From Gordonia jinghuaiqii (GTDB lineage Bacteria > Actinomycetota > Actinomycetes > Mycobacteriales > Mycobacteriaceae): a stretch of 64,000 nt of DNA. The notes beneath the pieces were generated by a model that saw only the letters and a program-made list of their open reading frames with translations, was not told the DNA's origin and did not search any database. Shown one piece after another: positions 54,513-63,119 of the stretch; within the stretch, counting starts at the first letter, position 1, and every line of letters begins with the position of its first letter. The position numbers were made by a program, and so were the translations under genes. The DNA lies in NCBI RefSeq assembly GCF_014041935.1, contig NZ_CP059491.1, forward strand, positions 4,588,001 through 4,652,000, written 5' to 3'.

Positions 54513-55892
54513 ATGCCGTACATGCCGGTCACCTCGTCGATGTTCCTGCTCGCCGAGACCCGCGAGCAGCCCATGCACGTCGGCGGACTCCAGTTGTTCG
54601 TCCCCCGCGAGGGCCAGAGCGCCAGCGAACTCGCCGAGGAGATGATCGAGTCCTTTGCCGCGTGCACCGAGATCCATCCGCTCTTCCGGAAACGGCCGGC
54701 CTCGCCGGTCACCCTGCTCGGCAACGTCGCCTGGTCCTACGACGACGAGATCGACTTCGACTACCACGTCCGACGCGCGGTCCTGCCCCGCCCCGGCCGC
54801 GTTCGTGAACTGCTGCGGTACATCTCGCTCAACCACGGCACCTTGCTCGACCGGTACCGACCGATGTGGGAGGTCCACATCATCGAGGGCCTCGACGACG
54901 GCCGGGTCGCCATCTACAACAAGATCCACCACTCGATCGTCGACGGCGTGTCCGCGTTGCGGCTGCTCCAGCGGATGATGTCCAACGATCCCGACGACCG
55001 GTCGGGAACCGCCCCATGGGATCCCGCACTCGTCGGCGAGAAGCGGCCACGCAAGGCGCCGAGTATTCGGACGCGGATCTCCGGGCTCGCCGACACCGCG
55101 GTCCAGGTCGCCGGGCTCGGACCGGCCGCAGCCAAGGTCGCGGTCGCCGGATTCAGAGAAGGCGGGCTGGTGCCGCCACTGTCGCGCGCGCCACGGACCA
55201 TTCTCGACGTCGCGATCGGCAGTGCACGACGCTTCGCCTCGCAGCAGTGGGAACTGAGTCGTCTCCGCGCGGTTGCCGATGCGCTGGACATCACCATCAA
55301 CGACATCGTCGTCGCCATGTGTTCGGGAGCCCTGCGGTCCTATCTCATCGATCGCGACGCCCTGCCCGACACACCGCTGATCGCCGCGGTACCGGTGTCG
55401 ATGCACACCGACGGCGATCACGACGGCAACGCGGTCACCGCGATCATGGTCAACCTGGCGACCGACGAACCGGACCCCGAGCGTCGTCTCGCCAAGATGG
55501 TGGAGTCGGTACGCGGCAGCAAGTCGGTCATCCGGGGACTGCGGCCGCTGCAGGCCCTCGCGCTCGGTGCGGCGAACTTCGCTCCCCTGGCATTCGCCAC
55601 CGTCCCGGGATTCGTGCAGTACGTTCGGCCCCAGTTCAACATCATCATCAGCAATGTCCCCGGACCTTCGGAGCACCTGTACTGGAACGGCGCCCGTCTC
55701 GACGGCGTCTATCCGGTGTCGATCCCGATGGAAGGGTTGGCGCTGAACATCACGGTGACGACCACCGTCGACCACATCAATTTCGGGTTGATCGGTGCCC
55801 GTGCCCAGGTCCCGAGCCTGCAGCGGCTTCTGACCCACCTCGACACCGCACTCGAGGAGTTGGAGAAGCTCGCCTCCATACCGGAACGCTGA
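54513..55892 (+). CDS. WS/DGAT wax ester synthase/diacylglycerol acyltransferase
   Basis: This is a 459-residue acyltransferase making triacylglycerol or wax esters. It opens with the family N-terminus MPYMPVTSSMFLLAETREQPMHVGGLQLF. The catalytic motif HHSIVDG is at residues 139-145. The later conserved stretches NDIVVAMCSGALRSYL and NIIISNVPGPSEHLYWNGARLDGVYPVS are present, with a final helix LLTHLDTALEEL. No membrane helix is obvious; such enzymes associate with lipid droplets and membranes. Actinobacteria usually carry several paralogues. ATG at 54513; the upstream frame is non-conserved. It is followed by the Fe-S reductase gene 220 bp downstream. Confidence 0.93.
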   Translation: MPYMPVTSSMFLLAETREQPMHVGGLQLFVPREGQSASELAEEMIESFAACTEIHPLFRKRPASPVTLLGNVAWSYDDEIDFDYHVRRAVLPRPGRVRELLRYISLNHGTLLDRYRPMWEVHIIEGLDDGRVAIYNKIHHSIVDGVSALRLLQRMMSNDPDDRSGTAPWDPALVGEKRPRKAPSIRTRISGLADTAVQVAGLGPAAAKVAVAGFREGGLVPPLSRAPRTILDVAIGSARRFASQQWELSRLRAVADALDITINDIVVAMCSGALRSYLIDRDALPDTPLIAAVPVSMHTDGDHDGNAVTAIMVNLATDEPDPERRLAKMVESVRGSKSVIRGLRPLQALALGAANFAPLAFATVPGFVQYVRPQFNIIISNVPGPSEHLYWNGARLDGVYPVSIPMEGLALNITVTTTVDHINFGLIGARAQVPSLQRLLTHLDTALEELEKLASIPER

Positions 55893-55933
55893 CGCCCCCG
55901 AGCGTTTGGTCACACCCTGACCCGCCGGTAAGT

Positions 55934-55945
55934 TACTCGCGAGTA
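55934..55945. promoter_or_regulatory. 12-bp palindrome upstream of Fe-S reductase gene
   Basis: TACTCGCGAGTA is a perfect palindrome between the WS/DGAT and Fe-S reductase genes, about 170 bp before the latter. TetR regulators of lipid metabolism often use sites of this kind; the binder is unknown. Confidence 0.4.
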
Positions 55946-55974
55946 CCATTCTTCGTGATGCATACCAGCAACAA

Positions 55975-55993
55975 TTAGGTGAGCCTTGTCAGC
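55975..55993 (+). promoter_or_regulatory. possible IdeR/DtxR iron box
   Basis: TTAGGTGAGCCTTGTCAGC matches the actinobacterial iron box TTAGGTTAGSCTAACCTAA well in the left half (TTAGGT-AGCCT) and poorly in the right half. It lies about 120 bp upstream of a gene for a protein with several Fe-S clusters, so iron control would be sensible. A weak candidate by sequence alone. Confidence 0.3.
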
Positions 55994-56112
55994 GCGCCGT
56001 CGGCGCGAAGAATTACGGTTACCTGTAGTACACCGCGCCGTAGGACCAGCCTTGCGCATTTCTGCGCGACCGCGGCGGCGGGACGACCTAGACGAAAGGC
56101 CGGTACGCGCCC

Positions 56113-59100
56113 GTGACAGCCACGACGATTGCCATCGGCACCACAGCAGCGGTGATCAGCCTCTTCTGCTGGTACTTGTTCCTCGGTGGCGTGGTGCGGA
56201 TCTACCGCACCATCAAACTCGGACACAAAGTCGACAGTTCCCGGTTCTGGCCGATCGGCCCGCGCCTGCTGACGATGCTCAAGGAATTCCTCGTCCACAC
56301 CAGGATGGTGAAGTTCCGCTCCGTCGGCTGGGCCCACTGGCTGGTGATGATCGGATTCCTCGGCGGTTCCCTGCTGTGGTTCGAGGCCTACGGCCAGTCC
56401 ATCAACCCGAAGTTCCACTGGCCCGTCTTCGGCGACACCTTCGCCTGGCACCTGTGGGATGAACTGCTGGGCATCGGCACCGTGGTCGGCATCCTGGTGC
56501 TGATCGCCATCCGCCAGATGAACCACCCGCGCGTCCCCGAGCGGATGTCCCGGTTCTCCGGGTCACGCTTCGGTCCGGCCTACTTCGTCGAGGTCGTGGT
56601 TCTGCTCGAGGGCCTGGGCATGATCCTGGTGAAGGCGTCGAAGATCGCGACCTACGGTCACGCGAACGCCTACTCCGACTTCTTCACGATGCAGGTCGCC
56701 AAGATCCTGCCCGCGTCGCCGACACTGGTGTCGATCTTCGCGGTCATCAAGCTGATGAGCGGCATGGTCTGGCTGGCCATGGTCGGCATGAACATCAGCT
56801 GGGGCGTCGCCTGGCACCGCTTCTCGGCCTTCCTCAACATCTACCTCAAGCGCGAGCAGGACGGCGGCGTCGCCCTCGGCGCGCTCAAACCGATGATGAG
56901 CCAGGGCAAGGTCCTCGACATGGAGACCGCCGACCCCGACGTCGACGCCTTCGGTGCAGGCAAGATCGAGGACTTCTCCTGGAAGGGCTGGCTCGACTTC
57001 ACCACGTGTACCGAGTGCGGCCGCTGCCAGTCGCAGTGCCCCGCCTGGAACACCGGCAAGCCGCTGAGCCCCAAGCTGCTCATCATGTCGCTGCGCGACC
57101 ACGGCAACGCCAAGGCGCCCTACCTGCTGGCCGGCGGCCGCAAGGACATGGGCGGCGACGAGGTCGGACTGGTCGACGCCGACGGAAACGTCCTGGAGGA
57201 CAAGCTCAACGCGATCCCCGAGGCAGCTCGTGCCGAGGCCGCACGCAAGCTCGTCGGTGAGTCCAAGGGCGATCTCGGTGGCGGCCTGCCGATCGAGGCC
57301 GTCGACGGGGAGTTCGATCCCGAAGCCCTCGGCGCCGTCATCGACACCGAGACCCTGTGGAGCTGCACCACCTGTGGCGCCTGCGTCGAGCAGTGCCCGG
57401 TCGACATCGAACACGTCGACCACATCCTCGACATGCGTCGCTACCAAGTGCTGATCGAGTCGGACTTCCCGACCGAGCTGGCCGGCATGTTCAAGAACCT
57501 CGAGAACAAGGGCAACCCGTGGGGCCAGAACGCCTCCGCGCGCACCGCCTGGATCGACGAGATGGACATCGACATCCCGGTGTTCGGCAAGGACGTCGAG
57601 TCGTTCGAGGGCTTCGAGTACCTCTTCTGGGTCGGCTGCGCCGGCGCCTACGAGGACCGCGCCAAGAAGACCACCAAGGCCGTCGCCGAGCTCCTCGACA
57701 TGGCCGCGGTGAACTTCATGGTCCTCGGCGAGGGCGAGACCTGTACCGGCGACTCGGCACGACGCGCCGGCAACGAGTTCCTCTTCCAGATGCTCGCGCA
57801 GCAGAACATCGAGATGCTGGGCGAAGTGTTCTCCACCGCACCCGAGCAGCGCAAGAAGGTCGTCGTGACCTGTGCGCACTGCTTCAATGCACTCGGCAAC
57901 GAGTACCCGCAGCTCGGCGCCAAGTACGAGGTCGTCCACCACACGCAGCTGCTCAACCGGCTGGTCCGCGAGAAGCGGCTCGTCCCGGTCGCGCCGCTCG
58001 GCGAGGGCGTCACCTACCACGACCCCTGCTACCTGGGCCGGCACAACAAGGTCTACGACGCCCCGCGTGAACTGATGGGCGCCGCGGGTTCGACGCTCAC
58101 CGAGATGCCGCGTCACGGCGAACGATCCATGTGCTGTGGCGCCGGCGGCGCGCGCATGTGGATGGAAGAGCAGATCGGCAAGCGGATCAACATCGACCGG
58201 GTCGACGAGGCCCTGGACACGCTCGGCGATCTCACCTCCGGCGATCAGGTCAAGAAGGTCGCGACCGGTTGCCCGTTCTGTCGCGTCATGCTCACCGACG
58301 GCGTCACCGCACGCACCAGCGGCACCGAGGCCGAGGGCAAGGTCGAGGTCGTCGACGTCGCGCAGCTGCTGCTCGACTCGGTCAGGCGCGGCAAGACCGA
58401 GGTCAAGCTCGGCGGCCGCTTCCTCGGACCGCGTCCGACCGCCCCCGAGCCGGAACCCGAGCCCGAGAAGGTGCCCGCGGCAGCAGCCGCATCGGCATCG
58501 GCCACCACCGAGGCGGCTCCGAAGCCGAAGGTCGGCCTGGGCATGAAGGGCGGCAAGAAGCCCGGTGCGACGGCGAAGACCGCAGCCCCGGAGGCCGCAC
58601 CCGCCGAGGCTCCCGCAGACAAGAAGCCGGCGGCCAAGGGCTTCGGCATGAAGGGTGGCAAGAAGCCGGGCGCCGCAGCAGGTTCCGCGGCTCCGGCGAC
58701 CGAAGCACCGGCCGAGACCACGTCGGAGGCGCCTGCCGAGAAGAAGCCCGCCGCCTCGAAGGGCTTCGGCATGAAGGGTGGCGCCAAGCGTCCGGGTGCG
58801 GCGAGCAAACCTGCCGCAACCTCGGCCGCACCGGCACCGGCCGAGGCCGAGTCGTCGGAGGCCGTCAGGGACGAGGTCGCCGAGGCCGCTGCCGAGAAGA
58901 AGCCCGCCGCCAAGGGCTTCGGTATGGGCAAGGCCAAGCGCCCGGGTCAGAAGGCCGCTCCCGCCACCAACGCCGCCGCGCCCGAGGCAGGGGTCACCGC
59001 CCCGGCCGAGAGCAAGCTCGACGAGGCCGAGTCGGCACCGGACGCGGCGCCGACCGTGGACACCGAAAGCGCGCCCGCAGCGGCGCCTGCAGCTGCGACC

Positions 59101-59685
59101 ACGGAAGAAAAGCCGGCAAAGGCCAAGGGCTTCGGCATGGCCGCGGGCAAGAAGCGTCCGGGCGGGATCGGCAAGGCCGCTCCCACACCGGCAGCAGCCG
59201 CACCCGCGGCGGAGACCGCTTCCGAGGCGCAGCCCGCTCCGGAGACGGAGACCGCTGAGGCACCTGCTGCCGAGGCACCCGCGACCGAGGCGCCGGCAAC
59301 TGCCGCACCGCAGGGCGGTTCGGCCGCTGTGCTGACCGAGGAGAAGCCGGCAAAGGCCAAGGGATTCGGCATGGCCGCAGGCAAGAAGCGTCCCGGCGGG
59401 ATCGGCAAGGCCGCTCCGGCGGCCGCTGCCGCACCGGTCGAGACGCCGACGCCGGAAGCCGAGTCCGAGCCGGCCCCGGAACCGGAGGAGGCAGAGGCCT
59501 CAGCGGCACCCGAGGCAGCTGCTGCCGACGCTCCCGCTGCCGACGTCGCCGAGCCGGAGACGGCTGAGGCCGCAGCGCCGTCGAGCAACGGGTCGGGCGA
59601 CGCCCGGACCATCGCCGAAGCCGGTGCGAGCAAGGCGAAGGGCTTCGGTATCGCGGCAGGCAAGAAGCGCCCCGGCCACAAGTAG
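56113..59685 (+). CDS. membrane Fe-S reductase (heterodisulfide reductase-like) with repeat tail
   Basis: This is a 1190-residue protein. About five membrane helices (residues 1-240) carry conserved His residues of a possible heme b-binding domain. Two [4Fe-4S] motifs follow, CTECGRCQSQC and CTTCGACVEQC. Two CCG-type domains include CAHCFNALGNEYPQLG, HDPCYLGRHN and CCGAGG. This matches the mycobacterial Rv0338c-type iron-sulfur reductases. From about residue 807 to the end is a low-complexity Ala/Pro/Glu tail with seven copies of a K-G-F-G-M-x-x-G-K-K-R-P-G-like motif. The donor and acceptor are unknown; quinone-linked transfer is plausible. GTG start with GAAAGG upstream. The next gene encodes AlaA, as in mycobacteria. 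Confidence 0.9.
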   Translation: MTATTIAIGTTAAVISLFCWYLFLGGVVRIYRTIKLGHKVDSSRFWPIGPRLLTMLKEFLVHTRMVKFRSVGWAHWLVMIGFLGGSLLWFEAYGQSINPKFHWPVFGDTFAWHLWDELLGIGTVVGILVLIAIRQMNHPRVPERMSRFSGSRFGPAYFVEVVVLLEGLGMILVKASKIATYGHANAYSDFFTMQVAKILPASPTLVSIFAVIKLMSGMVWLAMVGMNISWGVAWHRFSAFLNIYLKREQDGGVALGALKPMMSQGKVLDMETADPDVDAFGAGKIEDFSWKGWLDFTTCTECGRCQSQCPAWNTGKPLSPKLLIMSLRDHGNAKAPYLLAGGRKDMGGDEVGLVDADGNVLEDKLNAIPEAARAEAARKLVGESKGDLGGGLPIEAVDGEFDPEALGAVIDTETLWSCTTCGACVEQCPVDIEHVDHILDMRRYQVLIESDFPTELAGMFKNLENKGNPWGQNASARTAWIDEMDIDIPVFGKDVESFEGFEYLFWVGCAGAYEDRAKKTTKAVAELLDMAAVNFMVLGEGETCTGDSARRAGNEFLFQMLAQQNIEMLGEVFSTAPEQRKKVVVTCAHCFNALGNEYPQLGAKYEVVHHTQLLNRLVREKRLVPVAPLGEGVTYHDPCYLGRHNKVYDAPRELMGAAGSTLTEMPRHGERSMCCGAGGARMWMEEQIGKRINIDRVDEALDTLGDLTSGDQVKKVATGCPFCRVMLTDGVTARTSGTEAEGKVEVVDVAQLLLDSVRRGKTEVKLGGRFLGPRPTAPEPEPEPEKVPAAAAASASATTEAAPKPKVGLGMKGGKKPGATAKTAAPEAAPAEAPADKKPAAKGFGMKGGKKPGAAAGSAAPATEAPAETTSEAPAEKKPAASKGFGMKGGAKRPGAASKPAATSAAPAPAEAESSEAVRDEVAEAAAEKKPAAKGFGMGKAKRPGQKAAPATNAAAPEAGVTAPAESKLDEAESAPDAAPTVDTESAPAAAPAAATTEEKPAKAKGFGMAAGKKRPGGIGKAAPTPAAAAPAAETASEAQPAPETETAEAPAAEAPATEAPATAAPQGGSAAVLTEEKPAKAKGFGMAAGKKRPGGIGKAAPAAAAAPVETPTPEAESEPAPEPEEAEASAAPEAAAADAPAADVAEPETAEAAAPSSNGSGDARTIAEAGASKAKGFGIAAGKKRPGHK

Positions 59686-59700
59686 TCACGAGCAGTACAC

Positions 59701-59745
59701 GCAGGACGGGTCCTGACCGATGGGTCGGGGCCCGTCCTGCTTCTT
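59701..59745 (+). terminator. terminator of the Fe-S reductase gene
   Basis: The arms GCAGGACGGG and CCCGTCCTGC (59701-59710 with 59731-59740) are followed by TTCTT. The stem begins 15 bp after the stop codon. A typical rho-independent structure. Confidence 0.8.
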
Positions 59746-59809
59746 GTCGCGAAGCCGGCCGGAAGGCACTGGTGGAAACACATTTGCGCTCGGCTGCGAC
59801 AATGTACCC

Positions 59810-61063
59810 GTGAGTAGGCCCCATGTTTCGCACCTCAACCAGAACCTCAAACCGCTCGAGCAGTCTCTCAAGCTGCAGAACGTGTGCTACGAAATCCGCG
59901 GTCCCGTACACGCGCACGCACAGCGGCTCGAGGCAGAGGGCCACCGGATCCTCAAGCTGAACATCGGCAACCCGGCACTGTTCGGTTTCGAGGCGCCCGA
60001 CGTGATCATGCGCGACATGATCCACGCGCTGCCCTACGCGCAGGGTTATTCCGAATCGGCGGGTGTGCTCTCCGCGCGCCGCGCCGTCGTCACGCGTTAC
60101 GAGCTGATCCCCGACTTCCCGTACTTCGACGTGGACGACGTCATCCTGGGCAACGGTGTCTCCGAGCTCATCACGATGACCATGCAGGCGCTGCTCAACG
60201 ACGGCGACGAGGTGCTCATCCCCGCGCCCGACTACCCGCTGTGGACCGCGATGACCTCGCTGTCGGGGGGCCAGCCCGTCCACTACCGCTGCGACGAGGA
60301 CAACGGGTGGAACCCCGACGTCGCCGACATCGCGTCGAAGATCACCGACCGCACCAAGGCGATCGTGATCATCAACCCGAACAACCCGACGGGTGCGGTC
60401 TATTCACGCGAGGTTCTCGAGCAGCTCGTCGAGCTGGCGCGTCAGCATTCGCTGCTGATCCTCGCCGACGAGATCTACGACAAGATCATCTACGACGACG
60501 CCGAACACGTGAACGTCGCGTCACTGGCCCCCGACCTGCTGTGCCTCACCTTCAACGGCCTGTCGAAGGCCTACCGGGTCTGCGGCTACCGGGCGGGCTG
60601 GGTGGTGCTGACCGGACCCAAGGACCACGCGAAGGGTTTCATCGAGGGCATGGGCATCCTGGCGTCGACGCGCCTGTGTTCCAACGTGCCCGGCCAGCAC
60701 GCCATCCAGGTGGCGCTCGGCGGGTACCAGTCGATCGACGCGCTGGTCTCCCCCGGCGGCCGGCTCTACGAGCAGCGCAACGTCACCTGGGAGAAGCTCA
60801 ACGAGATCCCCGGCGTCAGCTGCGTCAAACCCAAGGGTGCGCTGTACGCCTTCCCGCGCCTCGACCCCGAGGTCCACGAGATCCACAACGACGAGCTGTT
60901 CGTCCAGGACCTGCTGTTGCAGGAGAAGATCCTCGTGGTGCAGGGCACCGGCTTCAACCTCGACGACCACAACCATTTCCGCATCGTCACCCTGCCGTGG
61001 TCGCGCGATCTGGCCGAGGCGGTGGAGCGGATCGGCAACTTCCTGTCGTCGTATCGGCAGTGA
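59810..61063 (+). CDS. alaA: alanine/aspartate aminotransferase (AlaA-type)
   Basis: This is a 417-residue class I PLP-dependent aminotransferase. The sequence is close to E. coli AlaA throughout: KLQNVCYEIRGPVHAHAQRLEAEGHRILKLNIGNPALFGFEAPD, GYSESAGVLSARRAVV, VPAPDYPLW-like IPAPDYPLW, INPNNPTGAVYS, ADEIYDKIIYDDAEH, and the PLP-lysine region FNGLSKAYRVCGYRAGW. It transfers amino groups between alanine/glutamate and pyruvate/2-oxoglutarate; mycobacterial orthologues are often called aspC. The GTG start at 59810 lies 6 bp after a TGCGACAAT -10-like sequence, so a leaderless mRNA is possible. It is followed by short tandem repeats and a strong terminator. Confidence 0.93.
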   Translation: MSRPHVSHLNQNLKPLEQSLKLQNVCYEIRGPVHAHAQRLEAEGHRILKLNIGNPALFGFEAPDVIMRDMIHALPYAQGYSESAGVLSARRAVVTRYELIPDFPYFDVDDVILGNGVSELITMTMQALLNDGDEVLIPAPDYPLWTAMTSLSGGQPVHYRCDEDNGWNPDVADIASKITDRTKAIVIINPNNPTGAVYSREVLEQLVELARQHSLLILADEIYDKIIYDDAEHVNVASLAPDLLCLTFNGLSKAYRVCGYRAGWVVLTGPKDHAKGFIEGMGILASTRLCSNVPGQHAIQVALGGYQSIDALVSPGGRLYEQRNVTWEKLNEIPGVSCVKPKGALYAFPRLDPEVHEIHNDELFVQDLLLQEKILVVQGTGFNLDDHNHFRIVTLPWSRDLAEAVERIGNFLSSYRQ

Positions 61064-61097
61064 GCACGCGGCAGTGAGCACGCGGCAGTGAGCATGC
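61056..61097. repeat. three tandem copies of a 14-bp repeat
   Basis: GGCAGTGAGCACGC is repeated three times head to tail (third copy with one T for C). The first copy contains the last codons and the stop of alaA. A small tandem duplication; no function is evident. Confidence 0.85.
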
Positions 61098-61126
61098 GGG
61101 ATCGGATGTGACCGATCCCGGTCAGT

Positions 61127-61167
61127 GGCAGAGGCCCGGTCTTCGGACCGGGCCTCTGCCATTTTCT
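61127..61167 (+). terminator. strong intrinsic terminator of alaA
   Basis: The perfect 15-bp stem GGCAGAGGCCCGGTC with the stable tetraloop TTCG and its complement is followed by ATTTTCT. This is the clearest rho-independent terminator in the window. Confidence 0.95.
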
Positions 61168-61322
61168 GCTGACTTCTCTCCGAGCCCTGGACATTTGTGT
61201 AACCGTTGGTAACGTGTACCTCCACCGGTCCCACCAGCGGCGGCGCGGCAGCGTGCCACCGACGCGGACCGACGCGCTACCCGGGGACCGGCCGCGAGGC
61301 CACTCACAGCAAGGTGACACAC

Positions 61323-63119
61323 ATGTCCGAACAGGCAGTTCGTCAGCGATCCGACCGGCAACCGGACTGGCGTCGGGGGAACGTGATCAACGACGGCGTT
61401 CGCTTGGCCACATTCGAGCTGGGCGATTCGTCGAATCCGACGGTGCTGCTCGTGCACGGCTGGCCCGACACACACCACCTGTGGACGCACGTCGCCCCGC
61501 GGCTCGCCGAGAAGTACCACGTGGTGGCCTACGACTGCCGCGGTTTCGGCGAGAGCGATCGGCCGCGGCGGACCGGCGCATACCGACTCGACGAGCTGGC
61601 CGACGACCTGTTCGCCGTCGCCGAAGCGGTGTCCCCGGACCGCGCGGTCCACGTCGTCGGCCATGACTGGGGCTCGATCCACACGTGGGAGGCCGTGAGC
61701 CGTCCCCGAGCGCAGACCCGGATCGCGTCCTTCGTCTCGGTCTCGGGCCCCAATCTGGACCATCTCGGCCAGCTTCTCCGGGAACAGATCGCCTCGCCGA
61801 CGCCACGCCACCTCCGAAACATTGCCGCGCAATCCCTCTCGTCGTCCTACACCGGGCTCTTCCAGTTGCCGCTGATACCGAACGTCGCCCTGCGGGCACT
61901 GGGCAACCCCCGGGCGTGGAAGCAGTTCCTGCGCACCGTGGAGGGCACCCCGCCGGAGAACGTCGTCGTGGCCGATTCGCTACGCCGGGACATGATCACC
62001 GGACTCGCCCTGTACCGCGCCAACATCCGGCAGAAGTTGCTGCGCCCGAATCCGCGGATCACGAATGTGCCCGTGCTGCAGGTCGTCAACGAGCGCGACG
62101 TCGCACTCCGTCCGGCGATCTATGAGAACACCCCCACGTATGCGGCGAAGCTGTGGCGCCGCGACACCCCCACCGGTCACTGGCTGCCGTACACCCACCC
62201 GGACTACCTGACCGATCTGGTCCTGGACTTCCTTGCCGTGCAGACGAACAGCGGCGCACCGGCGCCGACCATCGATCGCTCCCGGCTGTTCAGCGACCCG
62301 AAGCCGCTGGCCGGGAAACTCGTCGTGATCACGGGCGCGGGAAGCGGTATCGGGCGCGAGACCGCCCTCGCGCTGGCCGCACGCGGGTGCGAGCTCGTCC
62401 TCGCCGACCTCGACGCGGAAACCGCCGACGAGACCGCACGGGAATGCAAGATCGCCGGCGCGACCGCGCATGCCCACCGCCTCGACGTCTCCGACACCGC
62501 GGGCTTCACCGAGTTCGCCGACAAGGTCCGCACGACCCACGGCGTCCCCGACATCGTGGTGAACAACGCCGGGATCGGTCTTGCCGGTGGAGCTCTCGCG
62601 GCGACCGATGAGCAGGTGGACCGGCTGCTCGACGTCAATCTGCGTGGCGTCATCACCGGCAGTCGCGCATTCGGCAGGCAGATGGTGGAACGCGGGGTCG
62701 GCGGCCACATCGTCAACATCTCCTCGGCGGCGGCATTCACCCCGTCACGAAGCCTGGGACTGTATTCCGCGTCCAAGGCAGGCGTGCTGCTGTTCTCCGA
62801 GTCGCTGCGGGCCGAGCTGGCCGAACACCACATCGGCGTCAGCGTTATCTGTCCGGGACTCGTCGACACCAACATCGTCTCCTCGACCCCGATCGCCGGG
62901 CTCGACGCCGATGACGAACGGGCCCGACGTGAGCGGCTCGACCGGTTCTATCAGCGCCGCGGCTTCACCCCGGACCGGGTGGCGAGTGAGATCGTTTCGG
63001 CCATCGAAGGCAACAAGGCAGTGGTGCCGGTGACCATCGAGGCGAAGGTGGGATATCGCATCTACCGGTTCGCGCCCTGGCTCTCGCGTATCGGCGCGCG
63101 CCAGAAGGTCACCGGGTGA
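61323..63119 (+). CDS. ephD: alpha/beta hydrolase-SDR fusion, EphD-like
   Basis: This is a 598-residue two-domain protein. Residues about 20-305 form an alpha/beta hydrolase of the epoxide hydrolase type, with HGWPD, the nucleophile Asp115 in VVGHDWGSIHTWE and the His in PTGHWLPY (about 286). Residues about 330-590 form a short-chain dehydrogenase, with LVVITGAGSGIGRETALALAARG (motif at 337-344), NNAGIGLAG and catalytic Y-S-A-S-K (LYSASKAGVLLF). The same fusion is EphD in M. tuberculosis, linked to epoxy-mycolic acid metabolism. The ATG at 61323 has AAGGTGA upstream. It overlaps the following gene by 4 bp. Confidence 0.92.
   Translation: MSEQAVRQRSDRQPDWRRGNVINDGVRLATFELGDSSNPTVLLVHGWPDTHHLWTHVAPRLAEKYHVVAYDCRGFGESDRPRRTGAYRLDELADDLFAVAEAVSPDRAVHVVGHDWGSIHTWEAVSRPRAQTRIASFVSVSGPNLDHLGQLLREQIASPTPRHLRNIAAQSLSSSYTGLFQLPLIPNVALRALGNPRAWKQFLRTVEGTPPENVVVADSLRRDMITGLALYRANIRQKLLRPNPRITNVPVLQVVNERDVALRPAIYENTPTYAAKLWRRDTPTGHWLPYTHPDYLTDLVLDFLAVQTNSGAPAPTIDRSRLFSDPKPLAGKLVVITGAGSGIGRETALALAARGCELVLADLDAETADETARECKIAGATAHAHRLDVSDTAGFTEFADKVRTTHGVPDIVVNNAGIGLAGGALAATDEQVDRLLDVNLRGVITGSRAFGRQMVERGVGGHIVNISSAAAFTPSRSLGLYSASKAGVLLFSESLRAELAEHHIGVSVICPGLVDTNIVSSTPIAGLDADDERARRERLDRFYQRRGFTPDRVASEIVSAIEGNKAVVPVTIEAKVGYRIYRFAPWLSRIGARQKVTG

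Noticed and set aside
51022..54645. 1207-codon plus-strand open frame
   Set aside because: It runs opposite hyuB, hyuA and ydcF, all with unmistakable family motifs. The composition is that of an antisense frame.
56563..58116. 517-codon minus-strand open frame
   Set aside because: Shadow of the Fe-S reductase, whose cysteine motifs are on the plus strand.
61056..61097. Short repeats considered as a CRISPR array
   Set aside because: The copies are adjacent without spacers, only 14 bp long, and no cas gene is present.
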